A DNA stretch of 64,000 nt from Henriciella pelagia (lineage in GTDB: Bacteria; Pseudomonadota; Alphaproteobacteria; Caulobacterales; Hyphomonadaceae). Both the position numbers and the translations under genes were made by a program. The notes beneath the pieces are model-generated. The model was not told the DNA's origin. It saw only the letters and a program-made list of their open reading frames with translations, and made no database searches. The stretch spans positions 682,001 to 746,000 of the forward strand of contig NZ_NCSU01000011.1 in the NCBI RefSeq assembly GCF_002088945.1, in the 5' to 3' direction. Positions 9,114-18,752 of the stretch are shown piece by piece. The number at the start of each line of letters is the position of its first letter. Within the stretch, counting starts at the first letter, position 1.

Positions 9114-9857
9114 ATGACCGATCTTTCTGTAAACCTCAACGCCGTTGCCTTGCTGCGCAACCGCCGCGACCTTCCTTGGCCGAGCGTCACCGGGCTTGGC
9201 CGTATCGCCCTTGAGGCCGGGGCGTCCGGCCTGACCGTGCACCCCCGCCCGGATGAGCGCCATACACGCCGTTCCGACCTGCCAGAGCTGAAGGCCCTCA
9301 TCCGCTCCGAATTCCCGGACCGCGAATTCAATATTGAGGGCTACCCGTCCGGCGACTTTCTCGATCTTGTCGAAGAGATCGCGCCCCATCAGGTCACGCT
9401 GGTCCCGGATGAGCCCGGCCAGGCCACCTCTGACCATGGCTGGGATTTCGTGGCCCATGCGGACCGGCTAACCAGTATTGTCACGCGCCTCAAGGAAGCC
9501 GGCGCCCGCGTCTCGCTCTTCTCAGATCCCGAGCCGGCCGGCATCGAGGCCGCGCACGCCACCGGCACAGACCGGATCGAACTTTACACCGGCCCGTATG
9601 GCGCGGCCTGGGATGATGCGGGCGCCGCGGCCCGAGAAGTCGAAAAGCTTGGCGAGACGGCGGACGCCGCCTTTGCGCTCGGACTCGGCGTCAATGCCGG
9701 CCATGACCTGACCGTCGCCAATCTGCCCGCCCTTGTCGCCCGGATTCCCGAACTCGCTGAAGTCTCGATCGGGCACGGCCTGACCGCCGATGCGCTGACC
9801 TATGGCATGGCCGAAACCGTGCGCCGCTTCCGCCGCGCCTGTGGGCAGAGGGTCTGA
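9114..9857 (+). CDS. pdxJ: pyridoxine 5'-phosphate synthase
   Basis: A 247-residue TIM barrel that condenses 1-deoxyxylulose 5-phosphate with 3-amino-2-oxopropyl phosphate to give pyridoxine 5'-phosphate (DXP-dependent B6 synthesis, cytoplasm). Typical PdxJ stretches are [15 protein letters not shown] at the start, [19 protein letters not shown], the glutamate-containing [16 protein letters not shown] and [11 protein letters not shown]. The length is normal. It stands alone, convergent to an unknown gene with only two bases between the stop codons. Confidence 0.97.
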   Translation: MTDLSVNLNAVALLRNRRDLPWPSVTGLGRIALEAGASGLTVHPRPDERHTRRSDLPELKALIRSEFPDREFNIEGYPSGDFLDLVEEIAPHQVTLVPDEPGQATSDHGWDFVAHADRLTSIVTRLKEAGARVSLFSDPEPAGIEAAHATGTDRIELYTGPYGAAWDDAGAAAREVEKLGETADAAFALGLGVNAGHDLTVANLPALVARIPELAEVSIGHGLTADALTYGMAETVRRFRRACGQRV

Positions 9858-9859
9858 GA

Positions 9860-10459
9860 TCAGAGCAGGCGGATCGCACCGCCGACCTCCTCCTCCCAGC
9901 CTTTCTCGTCAAAGACGGACCATGGCGCTTCGGGCAACCAGTCCGGCACATCCACACCATCCGGCATGCCGTCCGGCCAGGTGGCCTTCCCGTCCGGCGC
10001 GAGCTCCGCACCGAGCGCGCGCAGCCCGGCGAAATAGGCCATCACCGTCTCCCATGACGTCCACGGGTCCGGGCCGACCCGCGCAAGAAAGACACCGACA
10101 CGGCTCGCCGCATCGTCACCCGGCCTCGCATCCGCCTCCAGCGCGGCCAGCCGATCGAGCATACGGCCCACCCGACGCGCCTCGGCTTCGCACGCTGCCG
10201 CCTCTTCCAGCCGACCTAACCCGTTCAAGGCCAGCGACCAGCCATTCAGCCGCTCGATCCGCATCTGCGGCGTCTCGGCGGCAAGGTCGCTCCTCTGAAA
10301 CCGCAGGCGCTCAGCCCAGAGCTTGCCCGTACTCTCGGCGATCCTTGCCTTCTTCGCGGCCTTTGCAAATGAGAGCCCGCTCGACAGGGCTGCATGGAAT
10401 GCCAGCAAGGTCAGGACACGGCCCGGCGGCATGTCTGTAATGTCGGCGCGCCTCTTCAT
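9860..10459 (-). CDS. hypothetical protein with HTH-like N-terminus
   Basis: A 199-residue soluble protein that was not recognised. Residues 10-55 (alanine- and lysine-rich helices around SFAKAAKKARIAESTGKLW) could form a helix-turn-helix like those of small terminase or transposase-associated proteins, but this is only a resemblance. The middle is helical; the C-terminus is rich in Trp, Pro and acidic residues (WPDGMPDGVDVPDWLPEAPW). AAGG lies 7 bases before the ATG. Codon use matches the neighbours. It is monocistronic as far as can be seen. Confidence 0.6.
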   Translation of the reverse strand: MKRRADITDMPPGRVLTLLAFHAALSSGLSFAKAAKKARIAESTGKLWAERLRFQRSDLAAETPQMRIERLNGWSLALNGLGRLEEAAACEAEARRVGRMLDRLAALEADARPGDDAASRVGVFLARVGPDPWTSWETVMAYFAGLRALGAELAPDGKATWPDGMPDGVDVPDWLPEAPWSVFDEKGWEEEVGGAIRLL

Positions 10460-10602
10460 GAGCCTTGATCATAGCGGCGCAGGTGCCCGGTCTGGGCGAA
10501 ATGGGCTAGGCTCAATAGTCGCCCGCGATTATCGCGGGATGGCGTCCGGATTGTCCGCCATCTTCGTCGCCCGGCTCTACTCTGGCTCGCCACCGGACCT
10601 TT

Positions 10603-10646
10603 ATCGGCCTGTGATCGGCCCACAATCGGCCCGGAATCGGCCTGTC
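10603..10646. repeat. four tandem 11-bp units beginning ATCGGCC
   Basis: ATCGGCC recurs at 10603, 10614, 10625 and 10636, exactly 11 bases apart, with the last four bases of each unit varying (TGTG, CACA, CGGA, TGTC). It lies in the 226-bp space between two minus-strand genes, upstream of the hypothetical gene at 9860-10459. One-helical-turn spacing would place all copies on the same DNA face. There is no coding explanation. Confidence 0.6.
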
Positions 10647-10685
10647 AGAATCGCCGGATGGACGCGGACATTTCCGCCGGAGATT

Positions 10686-10997
10686 TCAGTGTCTGTCCAG
10701 CCTTTCGCGGACCAGCTGCAGCCACGCCGCCTGACGGTGAATGAGGCTCACCATGTCGTCAGGGTCGCCTGCCGCAATGAGCCTGTCGAGCCAGACCTGC
10801 GTGACGCTGCACTGGCTCTCGATCCAGCCCAGAAGCTGGGCCTTGTCGGCGCTCAGCCCATCGCCGCCAGCTGGCGTGGTCCTGCAACGGTGACGGCCCA
10901 TGACATTATTCCGCACCCCAGCGGAGGCCGGACTGCCGGCTGCCATGTCTGGCGCGCCCGATGACCTCATCGCCCACTCATTGCCAGGATACGCCAT
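10686..10997 (-). CDS. small hypothetical protein, possibly phasin-like
   Basis: A 103-residue protein. The C-terminal half (LSADKAQLLGWIESQCSVTQ and on to the end) is predicted amphipathic helix with alternating hydrophobic residues, somewhat like the short phasin-type proteins. The N-terminal half is rich in Gly, Ser and Arg and low in complexity. AAGGAG stands 7 bases before the ATG, supporting translation. It diverges from mutA across 190 bases, so the two promoters share a regulatory region. A role in polyhydroxyalkanoate granules would fit propionyl-CoA metabolism next door but is speculative. Confidence 0.55.
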   Translation of the reverse strand: MAYPGNEWAMRSSGAPDMAAGSPASAGVRNNVMGRHRCRTTPAGGDGLSADKAQLLGWIESQCSVTQVWLDRLIAAGDPDDMVSLIHRQAAWLQLVRERLDRH

Positions 10998-11125
10998 ATC
11001 GAACTCCTTGATCCATTGATGCGAATGCCTCTCATTTGCACACTATAGCATGCGAGTCGTCAACCCCCGGTCCCGACGGGCCAGGACGTGCAACAAATCG
11101 CCTCACTCATTTCGCCACGGCAAGG

Positions 11126-11157
11126 CTTGACGTTCACGTCAAGTCGAACCCTATACG
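11126..11157 (+). promoter_or_regulatory. palindromic operator overlapping mutA promoter
   Basis: CTTGACGT at 11126-11133 and ACGTCAAG at 11136-11143 form a perfect 8-bp inverted repeat around TC. The left arm contains a -35-like TTGACG (11127-11132). A -10-like TATACG lies at 11152-11157 after a 19-bp spacer, the over-long spacing typical of MerR-family-controlled promoters. The mutA ATG follows 30 bases later. MerR-type regulators of branched-chain and fatty acid breakdown (LiuR) use related ACGT-containing palindromes; that identity is inferred, not shown. Confidence 0.6.
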
Positions 11158-11187
11158 CTACAAGAATGACGAGGTACGGATAGGTAG

Positions 11188-13128
11188 ATGGCAGACAGTT
11201 TTCTTTCCCTGAGCGCCGGTTTCGAAGACGCCACGGAGGCCCAGTGGCTGGCCGAAGTTGAGAAGGCGCTGAAAGGCGGCGGCATTGAGAGAATTACCCG
11301 TCAGAGCGATGATGGCATCTCCATTCGCCCGCTCTATCGCGAAAGCGACTTCCCAAGCTCGACCGACCCACTCGGCGCGCCGGGAACAGCCCCTTACTTG
11401 CGCGGAGCAAGCGCGGAACCGGACGCCTTCCTGCCCTGGGACATCCGCCAGACCTTCACCCATCCCGACCCTTCCGAGACCAATGCCGAGATCCTGAGAG
11501 ATCTTGAGCGCGGCGTCGCTTCTGTTGAGATTGCTGTTGATTGCACCGGCAAGGATGGCGTCGCAATCCATGACGGCGCCACGCTCGCCGCGGCTCTCAA
11601 CGGCGTTCAAGCCGACATCGCGACTATCGCGCTTGATCATCGTGGCAAGGGTTCGGGCACGTCCATTGCCGGACTGCTCGCGCTCTGGGGTGAGGAGAAT
11701 GGCGCGTCCGAAAAGCTCAAATTCGCCTTCAACATAGACCCGATCGGCCTCCTCATGCGAACCGGCCATGTCGAGGGTGGCATCGATGCCGCCTTCGTGC
11801 GCACCGCCGAACTCTCTCGCCTTCTCTGCCTGCGTTATCCCAAGTCGACCACGCTCCGCGTCGATGCCCGCGCCGTCCATGAAGCGGGCGGATCGGAAGC
11901 CCAGGAACTGGGCGTGCTGATCGCCCATGCTGTCGATACGATGCGCCGCCTCGACAAGGCCAGCTATGACGTCAACGCCTTCCCGGCGCAGACCGTTTTT
12001 ACCGTCGCCACCGGCGCCAATTACGGGCTGGAGATCGCTAAGCTCCGCGCCGCGCGCCGCCTCTGGGCCCGTGTGCTGGACGCCATGGATCTCGACGTGG
12101 AGCCGATGAAACTTCAGGCCGTCAGCTCGGCCCGTATGCTGACGCGCTACGACGCCTGGACCAACATGCTCCGCAACACCGCCGCCTGCTTTGCAGGCTC
12201 CGTCGGCGGCGCCGACATCGTGACCGTCCGCGCTTTCAATGAAGCGCTCGGCATTCCCGAAGAGCTTGGCCGCCGCACAGCGCGCAACACACAGATCATC
12301 GCCATGGAAGAGTCCCGCCTCGGCCGCATTGCCGACCCGGCTGGCGGCTCATGGTTCGAGGAGACGCTGGCGGATGATCTTGCCAGCGCTGCGTGGAAGG
12401 AATTCCAGGCCATCGAAGCCGAGGGCGGCCTCGTCCAGAGCCTCATCGACGGCAAGCTGCAGGGCCGCATCGCCGACATGCGCGAAGCCCGCTTCACATC
12501 CATAGCAAAGCGCAAGGTGCCCATAACCGGCGTCAGCGAATTCCCGCTCCTCGACGCGGATGATGCGCCCGTGGCCGAAACTGGCTTTGAAAGCTCGGCG
12601 ACATCGGTCTCGAGCGAGGGCCTGCACAGCTTCCTGAAAGACCTGCCCGAGAAAGACGGCGCAGACACAACCGCCGAACCGCTCGAGCCCATTCATCTTG
12701 CCCGCGACTTCGAAGCCTTGCGTGACCGCGCCAATGCCCACGAAACGGCAAAAGGCATACGCCCCGCCGTCTTCATCGCAACGCTTGGGCCCCTCGCTGA
12801 GCACAATGCCCGCGTCGACTTTGCCCGCAACCTGTTCGCCGCCGGCGGCATCGAGGGCAAGGAAGCCCCGTCGCTTCCGGAAACCGCAGACGACATCGCC
12901 GCCGGGTTCAAGGCCTCTGGCTGCCACATCGCCGTCATCTGCGGCAGCGACAAGCGCTATGAAACCAAAGCCGCCGACGCGGCTCGCGCGCTGAAGAAGG
13001 CCGGCGCCCAACGCGTCTTCATCGCCGGCAAGTTCGAAGCTGCCTACAGTGACACCAACATCTTCATGGGCTGCGACGCGGTCGAGGTCCTTGAGCTGGC
13101 ACAGGCCGAACTGGGAGTTGCCAAATGA
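11188..13128 (+). CDS. mutA: methylmalonyl-CoA mutase small (beta) subunit
   Basis: A 646-residue protein with the mutase TIM-barrel domain. Recognisable parts are [57 protein letters not shown] and [17 protein letters not shown]. The C-terminal 150 residues form a degenerate cobalamin-domain fold without the DxHxxG cobalt-ligand motif, as expected for the non-catalytic subunit. It pairs with MutB to convert (R)-methylmalonyl-CoA to succinyl-CoA in propionate and branched-chain amino acid breakdown. Its TGA overlaps the mutB ATG by four bases, giving translational coupling and matched stoichiometry. Confidence 0.95.
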   Translation: MADSFLSLSAGFEDATEAQWLAEVEKALKGGGIERITRQSDDGISIRPLYRESDFPSSTDPLGAPGTAPYLRGASAEPDAFLPWDIRQTFTHPDPSETNAEILRDLERGVASVEIAVDCTGKDGVAIHDGATLAAALNGVQADIATIALDHRGKGSGTSIAGLLALWGEENGASEKLKFAFNIDPIGLLMRTGHVEGGIDAAFVRTAELSRLLCLRYPKSTTLRVDARAVHEAGGSEAQELGVLIAHAVDTMRRLDKASYDVNAFPAQTVFTVATGANYGLEIAKLRAARRLWARVLDAMDLDVEPMKLQAVSSARMLTRYDAWTNMLRNTAACFAGSVGGADIVTVRAFNEALGIPEELGRRTARNTQIIAMEESRLGRIADPAGGSWFEETLADDLASAAWKEFQAIEAEGGLVQSLIDGKLQGRIADMREARFTSIAKRKVPITGVSEFPLLDADDAPVAETGFESSATSVSSEGLHSFLKDLPEKDGADTTAEPLEPIHLARDFEALRDRANAHETAKGIRPAVFIATLGPLAEHNARVDFARNLFAAGGIEGKEAPSLPETADDIAAGFKASGCHIAVICGSDKRYETKAADAARALKKAGAQRVFIAGKFEAAYSDTNIFMGCDAVEVLELAQAELGVAK

Positions 13129-15281
13129 CCACCTTGCCCGATTTTACGAAACTCGACCTCGGAACGCCGCATGCGAAGGCGCTATCCGGATCCCGCAAGC
13201 GCACGCTGGACACGCCCGAAGGCATCGATCTCGCTACCGCGTACTCTGCTGCCGACACAGCCGGTCTCGATTTCCTCGATGACTTCCCCGGCCTCGCGCC
13301 GTTTGGCCGTGGCCCCTATCCGACCATGTACACCCAGCGGCCCTGGACCATCCGGCAATATGCCGGTTTCTCGACCGCCGAGGACTCCAACGCCTTCTAC
13401 CGCCGCAACCTCGCAGCCGGTCAGAAAGGCCTCTCCGTCGCATTCGATCTTGCAACCCACAGGGGATATGACAGCGACCATGTTCGCGTGACAGGCGATG
13501 TCGGCATGGCGGGCGTTGCCATCGACTCGATCTACGACATGCGCACGCTGTTCTCGGGCATCCCGCTCGACCAGATGTCAGTGTCGATGACGATGAATGG
13601 CGCCGTCCTGCCAATCCTCGCGCTCTATATTGCGGCGGCCGAGGAACAGGGCGTGTCGCCAGACAAGCTCGCCGGGACCATCCAGAACGACATCCTCAAG
13701 GAGTTCATGGTCCGGAACACCTATATCTATCCGCCCAAGCCGAGCATGCGGATCATTTCAGACATCTTCGCCTACACGTCTGAAAACATGCCGAAATATA
13801 ATTCGATCTCGATCTCCGGCTATCACATGCAGGAGGCTGGCGCGACGGCGGACCTCGAGCTTGCCTACACGCTCGCCGACGGCATTGAATACATTCGCGC
13901 CGGCGTTGCTGCGGGTCTCGATGTCGACAAGTTTGCGCCGCGCCTTTCCTTCTTCTGGGCGATCGGCATGAATACCTTCATGGAAGTCGCCAAGATGCGC
14001 GCCGCGCGCCTTCTCTGGGCGAAACTGGTGGAGAAAGAGTTCTCGCCGAAGAACCCGAAATCGCTCTCCCTGCGAACGCACTCGCAAACCTCCGGCTGGT
14101 CACTCACCGCGCAGGACGTCTACAATAACGTTATCCGCACCTGCCTCGAAGGCATCGCGGCCGTCGGCGGCCAGACCCAGTCGCTGCACACCAACAGCTT
14201 CGACGAAGCGCTCGCCCTGCCGACCGACTTCTCCGCCCGCATCTCGCGCAACACGCAGCTTTTCCTGCAGCAGGAAGGCGGCGCGTGCCAGACCATCGAC
14301 CCATGGGGTGGCTCCTACTATGTCGAGCGCCTGACCCACGATCTTGCTGCCAAGGCCCTGGAGCATATCGAGGAAGTCGAGAAACTCGGCGGCATGCGCA
14401 AGGCCATCGAGGAAGGCGTGCCGAAGCTGCGTATCGAGGAAGCCGCTGCCCGCACGCAGGCCCGCATCGACAGCGGCGAACAGACCGTCGTCGGCGTCAA
14501 CAAGTTCCTGCTCGACCAGGATGAGGACGTGCCGGTCCTGAAGGTCGACAATGCCACCGTCCGCCGCATGCAGCTCGACAAGCTCGCCCGCCTCAAGGCC
14601 GACCGGGACCAGTCCGAAGTCGATGCCAGGCTCGACGCGATTGCTGCTGCTGCAGAGAGCGGAAAAGGCAACCTCCTCGCCCTCGCCGTTGATGCCGCGC
14701 GCGCCAAGGCGACCGTCGGCGAAATCTCCGAAGCGGTTGAACGCAGCCAGGGCCGCCACCAGGCCGTTATCCGCTCCATCAAGGGCGTTTATGGCGGCTC
14801 CATCGGCAAGGACGACAAGGCTGCCGAAGCCCGCGACCTCGCTCAGACCTTCGAGACGCGTCACGGCCGCAAGCCCCGGATCTATATCGCAAAAATGGGT
14901 CAGGACGGGCATGACCGCGGCCAGAAAGTCGTCGCCTCTGCCCTGATGGACCTCGGCTGGGATGTTGAAATCGGCCCTCTCTTCCAGACACCGGAAGAAG
15001 CTGCCAGGAGCGCCCGTGAAGCCAATGTCGATATTGTCGCCGCGTCCTCGCTCGCGGCAGGCCATCTCACCCTCGTGCCTGAACTGAAACGCGCCCTCGG
15101 CAATGAAGGCGCCGTGAATACGCGCATCATGGTCGGCGGCGTGATCCCGCCGGGCGATTTCGACGCGCTGCGCACCGCCGGTGCTTCTGCCATCTTCCCA
15201 CCGGGCACGGTGATCGCCGATGCGGCCCGCTCCATGCTGGAAGCGCTGCAGGACGATCCGGTCAATTCGGCGGCCGAATAA
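13125..15281 (+). CDS. mutB: methylmalonyl-CoA mutase large (alpha) catalytic subunit
   Basis: A 718-residue adenosylcobalamin-dependent mutase. The N-terminal barrel includes [37 protein letters not shown] and [16 protein letters not shown]. The C-terminal B12-binding domain carries [10 protein letters not shown], whose His596 is the lower cobalt ligand, followed by the nucleotide-loop stretches near VGGVIPPGD. The length is normal. It is co-translated with mutA. The chaperone/GTPase MeaB and methylmalonyl-CoA epimerase are not in the window. Confidence 0.97.
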   Translation: MTTLPDFTKLDLGTPHAKALSGSRKRTLDTPEGIDLATAYSAADTAGLDFLDDFPGLAPFGRGPYPTMYTQRPWTIRQYAGFSTAEDSNAFYRRNLAAGQKGLSVAFDLATHRGYDSDHVRVTGDVGMAGVAIDSIYDMRTLFSGIPLDQMSVSMTMNGAVLPILALYIAAAEEQGVSPDKLAGTIQNDILKEFMVRNTYIYPPKPSMRIISDIFAYTSENMPKYNSISISGYHMQEAGATADLELAYTLADGIEYIRAGVAAGLDVDKFAPRLSFFWAIGMNTFMEVAKMRAARLLWAKLVEKEFSPKNPKSLSLRTHSQTSGWSLTAQDVYNNVIRTCLEGIAAVGGQTQSLHTNSFDEALALPTDFSARISRNTQLFLQQEGGACQTIDPWGGSYYVERLTHDLAAKALEHIEEVEKLGGMRKAIEEGVPKLRIEEAAARTQARIDSGEQTVVGVNKFLLDQDEDVPVLKVDNATVRRMQLDKLARLKADRDQSEVDARLDAIAAAAESGKGNLLALAVDAARAKATVGEISEAVERSQGRHQAVIRSIKGVYGGSIGKDDKAAEARDLAQTFETRHGRKPRIYIAKMGQDGHDRGQKVVASALMDLGWDVEIGPLFQTPEEAARSAREANVDIVAASSLAAGHLTLVPELKRALGNEGAVNTRIMVGGVIPPGDFDALRTAGASAIFPPGTVIADAARSMLEALQDDPVNSAAE

Positions 15282-15285
15282 ATCT

Positions 15286-16284
15286 ATGGGGCGTGTTCGG
15301 GGGGGACTGGCTCTGGCCACGGATGGCCTGGTGATCTGTTCGATCATGGCGGTGCTGGGTGCGCTGTTCTCCCGCCAGCACTGGTTTCTCGACGTGCTGT
15401 CACAATTCCTGCTGCCATCGATCTGGTTGCTGGTCGCAGCGCCAATCATCCTGATCATTCTGATCATTGCCGGGGCCAGCGCGCGTCACGGCATCTTCGG
15501 CGTCGCTGCCCTGTGTGGCCTCGTCGCCGGCGCCCCCCTCATCCAGGATCCTCCAGTGCATGGTGCCGCCGATGCGCCACAGCTGAAAGTGTACCAGCAC
15601 AATATCTACGTCGAAAACATTGTCATCGACCGCATCGTGGCAACCGTCGAGCGCGAACAGCCGGATATCATCGCCCTCGTCGAGGTCCGCGACGACATGA
15701 TCGGGCCGCATGAAGCGCGCCTGCGCCAGACCTGGCCGCACGTCGCCGTGGCCCGCGACCGGGATGATAGCTGGGCCCGCCTGCGCCTGTTCTCGAAATA
15801 CCCGATCACCAATTATCAGGTCCGCAAGCGCGAATTCGAACCGGCGACGCTACGCGCGCAGCTCGAAACGCCGATGGGACAGGTCACCGTAATCGTCGCA
15901 CACTTCACGCGGCCCTGGCCCTTCCGTCCGCCCAATGCGCAGATGCTGCACTATGAAGCGCTGGAAAGGATGCTCGCGAAGGAGACCGGGCCGCTGCTGG
16001 TCCTCGGCGATTTCAATTCAGCGCCGTGGGGACGGATCGGAAAACGCATGCAGGACGATCTCGGCTTCCAGCTCGCCAATCACCGCGCGGTGGGCACATG
16101 GCCGGGGCGCGTGAACATCGATGATGTCATGGACACGCCCGGTATTCCCCGCTTCCTGACCATTCCCATAGACCTCGCCTTCTGCCGGGGCGGGCTCGTC
16201 TGCTCGGATCACACGGTCGGCATGAATCTCGGCTCTGATCATCGCTATGCCACATTCATGATGTCTCTGACGCCTGAACACTGA
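15286..16284 (+). CDS. membrane-anchored endonuclease/exonuclease/phosphatase family protein
   Basis: A 332-residue protein with about three membrane spans in the first 90 residues. An EEP-fold domain follows, with IIALVEV (metal-binding Glu), ILG-type VLGDFNSAPW and a terminal GSDH, the hallmark catalytic motifs of the superfamily. The catalytic domain probably faces the periplasm. Members act on phosphodiesters of lipids, nucleotides or nucleic acid; the substrate is unknown. The start at 15286 lies only 4 bases after the mutB stop, so it is likely co-transcribed with the mutase, although no functional link is known. Confidence 0.88.
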   Translation: MGRVRGGLALATDGLVICSIMAVLGALFSRQHWFLDVLSQFLLPSIWLLVAAPIILIILIIAGASARHGIFGVAALCGLVAGAPLIQDPPVHGAADAPQLKVYQHNIYVENIVIDRIVATVEREQPDIIALVEVRDDMIGPHEARLRQTWPHVAVARDRDDSWARLRLFSKYPITNYQVRKREFEPATLRAQLETPMGQVTVIVAHFTRPWPFRPPNAQMLHYEALERMLAKETGPLLVLGDFNSAPWGRIGKRMQDDLGFQLANHRAVGTWPGRVNIDDVMDTPGIPRFLTIPIDLAFCRGGLVCSDHTVGMNLGSDHRYATFMMSLTPEH

Positions 16285-16364
16285 ACAGGTGTGCGGCGGT
16301 CATGCTGCATTCACCAGCAACAGTTAAAGCAGAGATTCGCTTGAACAGATTCGGGGATCGAAAC

Positions 16365-16841
16365 ATGAAAACAGCATTCCTTCTCGCTGCCACAACCATC
16401 ATCGGACTGGCCGCCGCCGCGAAACCCATCACGCCAAGCCAGGCTGAAGACCTCCTCGCCGACTATGGCGCAAACCTTTCAGCGTCCACGGCAGTCGGCG
16501 AAGATGCCCATACGATTGACGCACAGATCGGCGATATCAACATGACGGTGCGGCTCGGCGGCTGCGATGAAAACGGTTTCTGCAACTACGCGATGATGTT
16601 TGCGACCTTTGACCTCGGCAGTGCGGCCGATGAAGCAACGCTGATGAAGACGAACGGCTACAATGACAGTTTCCCATTCGGGCGCGCCTTTGTCGTGCCG
16701 GGCGATGATGGCAATGATATTGTCGGCATTGATTACGTCGTCGACATTTCCAGTGAGGCCAGTCTCGACGCGACCGATTTTGCACGCTTCGAGGAAATCC
16801 TGTCCAGCTACATCAATCACTGGACGGCAGACGCACAATAG
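16365..16841 (+). CDS. secreted YbjN-domain-like protein
   Basis: A 158-residue protein with an N-terminal signal peptide (MKTAFLLAATTIIGLAAAA). A mature domain follows whose order (ITPSQAEDLLADYG near the start, a CDENGFC cysteine pair, FATFDLG, and a helical C-terminus ATDFARFEEILSSYINHW) fits periplasmic YbjN-like proteins. The two close cysteines could form a disulphide. The ATG at 16365 is chosen because the signal peptide begins there. Its TAG shares one base with the GTG start of the next gene, so they are probably translated together. Confidence 0.7.
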   Translation: MKTAFLLAATTIIGLAAAAKPITPSQAEDLLADYGANLSASTAVGEDAHTIDAQIGDINMTVRLGGCDENGFCNYAMMFATFDLGSAADEATLMKTNGYNDSFPFGRAFVVPGDDGNDIVGIDYVVDISSEASLDATDFARFEEILSSYINHWTADAQ

Positions 16842-17242
16842 TGGCTGCAGGGGCGTCGCGTGAACCGGACCTGGAGCAGTTCCAGGAGATGGCCGAAGCG
16901 GCCTATCAGGGCCTGCCGGAAGGGTTCAGGCGAGCCGCAGGTCGCATTGTCATTCACGCCCAGGATTATGCCGACCGCGAAGTGCTCGACCATTTCGGCA
17001 TCACCGATCCGCTCGAGCTGACGGGCCTCTATCAGGGCATTCCGCTTATCCATGACAGCGTGACTTTTCCGGTCCCCGACAGCCCGCGCATCTTTCTCTA
17101 TCGCCTGCCACTGCTGGCAGAGCTCGAAACCCGGCCGGACGTCACGCTGACCGAACTGATCGAGCATGTCGTCATCCACGAACTTGGCCACCATTTCGGC
17201 TGGTCGGATGAAGAGATGCACGCACTGCTGGACGCAGATTGA
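16841..17242 (+). CDS. metallopeptidase (zincin-like) family protein
   Basis: A 133-residue protein with IEHVVIHELGHHFG near residue 105-118, a canonical HExxH zinc-binding helix, and acidic residues (SDEEMHALL) after it that could supply the third ligand. The N-terminal helix FQEMAEAAYQGLPEGFRRA and IFLYRLPLL are typical of the small minimal-zincin family of bacteria (DUF1025-like). It uses a GTG start that overlaps the stop of the previous gene (TAGTG). No signal peptide is seen, so it is cytoplasmic. The substrate is unknown. Confidence 0.85.
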   Translation: MAAGASREPDLEQFQEMAEAAYQGLPEGFRRAAGRIVIHAQDYADREVLDHFGITDPLELTGLYQGIPLIHDSVTFPVPDSPRIFLYRLPLLAELETRPDVTLTELIEHVVIHELGHHFGWSDEEMHALLDAD

Positions 17243-17314
17243 CGCAGGAAGCGCCTTGCGCCCGTGCGGAGGCAGCGGAATAACATCTCCAGACAAAATG
17301 ATTGGGAGGTGACG

Positions 17315-18748
17315 GTGAAGGGCTTTGGAGAATACGACGCGATGGGACTGGCCGAGCTGGTGGCGAAGCGCGAGGTCTCTGCCGAGGAATTGCTCGACGC
17401 AGCGCTGGAAGCCGGCGCGGCCGCGCAGGACAAGGTCAATTGCTTTACCCGCTTCTTCGAAGGCCCTGCCCGCGAGCAACTGAAGAACGGCCTCGCAGAT
17501 GGGCCCTTCAAGGGCGTACCGTTTGCAACCAAGGACCTTGGCGTGAAGCTGAAGGGCCAGCCAATGACCAACGGCTCGCGCGCCTTCAGGGACAATGTAG
17601 CGACCGAAGATGCAACGCTGACCGAGCGCTATCGCAAGGCGGGCCTTGTGATCTTTGCCCAGACGACCAGCCCCGAATTCGGCCTGACCACGTCCACCGA
17701 GAGCGCGCTCTACGGAAAGACGCGGAATCCATGGAATACCGACCACACATCGGGCGGCTCGTCCGGCGGCGCGTCGGCCTGTGTTTCCGCAGGTGTCATT
17801 CCCATGGCCCATGCAAGCGATGGTGGCGGTTCGATCCGCATCCCGGCAGCGTGCACCGGGCTGGTCGGACTGAAGCCGTCGCGCGGGCGGGTCCCCATGG
17901 GTCCACCGCTCAGCGAAAACTGGTTCGGTCTCTCGACCAATCACTGCGTCTCCCACAGCGTGCGCGACAGTGCGGCGCTCCTCGACGCCACACACGGCCA
18001 GGAGCCGGGCGCCCGCTACATCGCCCCGCCGCCGCCGACCACCTTCCTTCAAGCCGCACAGACAGATCCGAAGCCGCTGAAGATCGCCCTGTGGACCACC
18101 GCGCCAAATGGGGTGCGCCCCGATGAAGAGGCGCAGGCCGGTCTTGAGCGCACGACGACACTGCTACGCGAGCTCGGTCATACAGTCGAAGAAGCGTCGC
18201 CCCAGCTCGATGGAGAAGCTCTCGGCAAGGGCATGATGATGATCGTCTCGTCAGCCATGGCTGCCATTGCCGACGAACGCGAAGCCACGCTCGGCCGAAA
18301 GATCGGCCCCGACGATTTCGAACCGGTCAGCCAGCGCTTCATCGAACTTGGACGCACAGTCCCCATGGGCGAACTGGTCAAGACCAACTCAGCTTTCACC
18401 GAGGCGGCATGGGCGCTCGAGGCCTTCATGGATGCGGGCCAATATGACCTGCTGCTCGCTCCGACGCTTTCTCGCCCGCCCGTTGAGCTCGGCGTCCTCA
18501 GCCTCGACCCGTCAGATTTTGATGCGTATGGCGAGGCCGTCACCAGCTTCGCGCCCTGGTGTCCCGTCTTCAATCAAGCGGGATGGCCGGCGATTTCCTT
18601 GCCGCTGCACATGACCCGGGCCGGACTGCCCCTCGGCATGATGTTCGGCGCCCGCCTTGGCCGTGAAGACCTTCTCTATGCGATTGCAGGTCAGCTTGAG
18701 CGTGCAGCGCCATGGGCCGGCCGGCACGCACCAATCTGGTTCGGATAA
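17315..18748 (+). CDS. amidase (amidase signature family)
   Basis: A 477-residue amidase signature enzyme. Lys73 in the ATKDLGVKLKG stretch, the GGSSGG loop at 147-152 and Ser173 in DGGGSIRIPA make the Ser-cisSer-Lys catalytic triad. The family hydrolyses C-N amide bonds; similar enzymes act on aliphatic or aromatic amides. GGGAGGT just upstream favours the GTG at 17315. An in-frame ATG at 17264 would add 17 residues of unusual composition. The gene is followed 4 bases later by a GFA-family gene. Confidence 0.92.
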   Translation: MKGFGEYDAMGLAELVAKREVSAEELLDAALEAGAAAQDKVNCFTRFFEGPAREQLKNGLADGPFKGVPFATKDLGVKLKGQPMTNGSRAFRDNVATEDATLTERYRKAGLVIFAQTTSPEFGLTTSTESALYGKTRNPWNTDHTSGGSSGGASACVSAGVIPMAHASDGGGSIRIPAACTGLVGLKPSRGRVPMGPPLSENWFGLSTNHCVSHSVRDSAALLDATHGQEPGARYIAPPPPTTFLQAAQTDPKPLKIALWTTAPNGVRPDEEAQAGLERTTTLLRELGHTVEEASPQLDGEALGKGMMMIVSSAMAAIADEREATLGRKIGPDDFEPVSQRFIELGRTVPMGELVKTNSAFTEAAWALEAFMDAGQYDLLLAPTLSRPPVELGVLSLDPSDFDAYGEAVTSFAPWCPVFNQAGWPAISLPLHMTRAGLPLGMMFGARLGREDLLYAIAGQLERAAPWAGRHAPIWFG

Positions 18749-18752
18749 TGTG

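Noticed and set aside
10603-10646. CRISPR-like array
   Set aside because: Units are 11 bp in direct tandem without spacers and there are no cas genes.
10323-10964. 213-codon plus-strand frame over the repeat array
   Set aside because: It runs opposite two minus-strand genes with proper ribosome sites and has no family features.
14100-15467. 455-codon minus-strand frame opposite mutB
   Set aside because: Mirror of mutB; no start signal and no recognisable motif.
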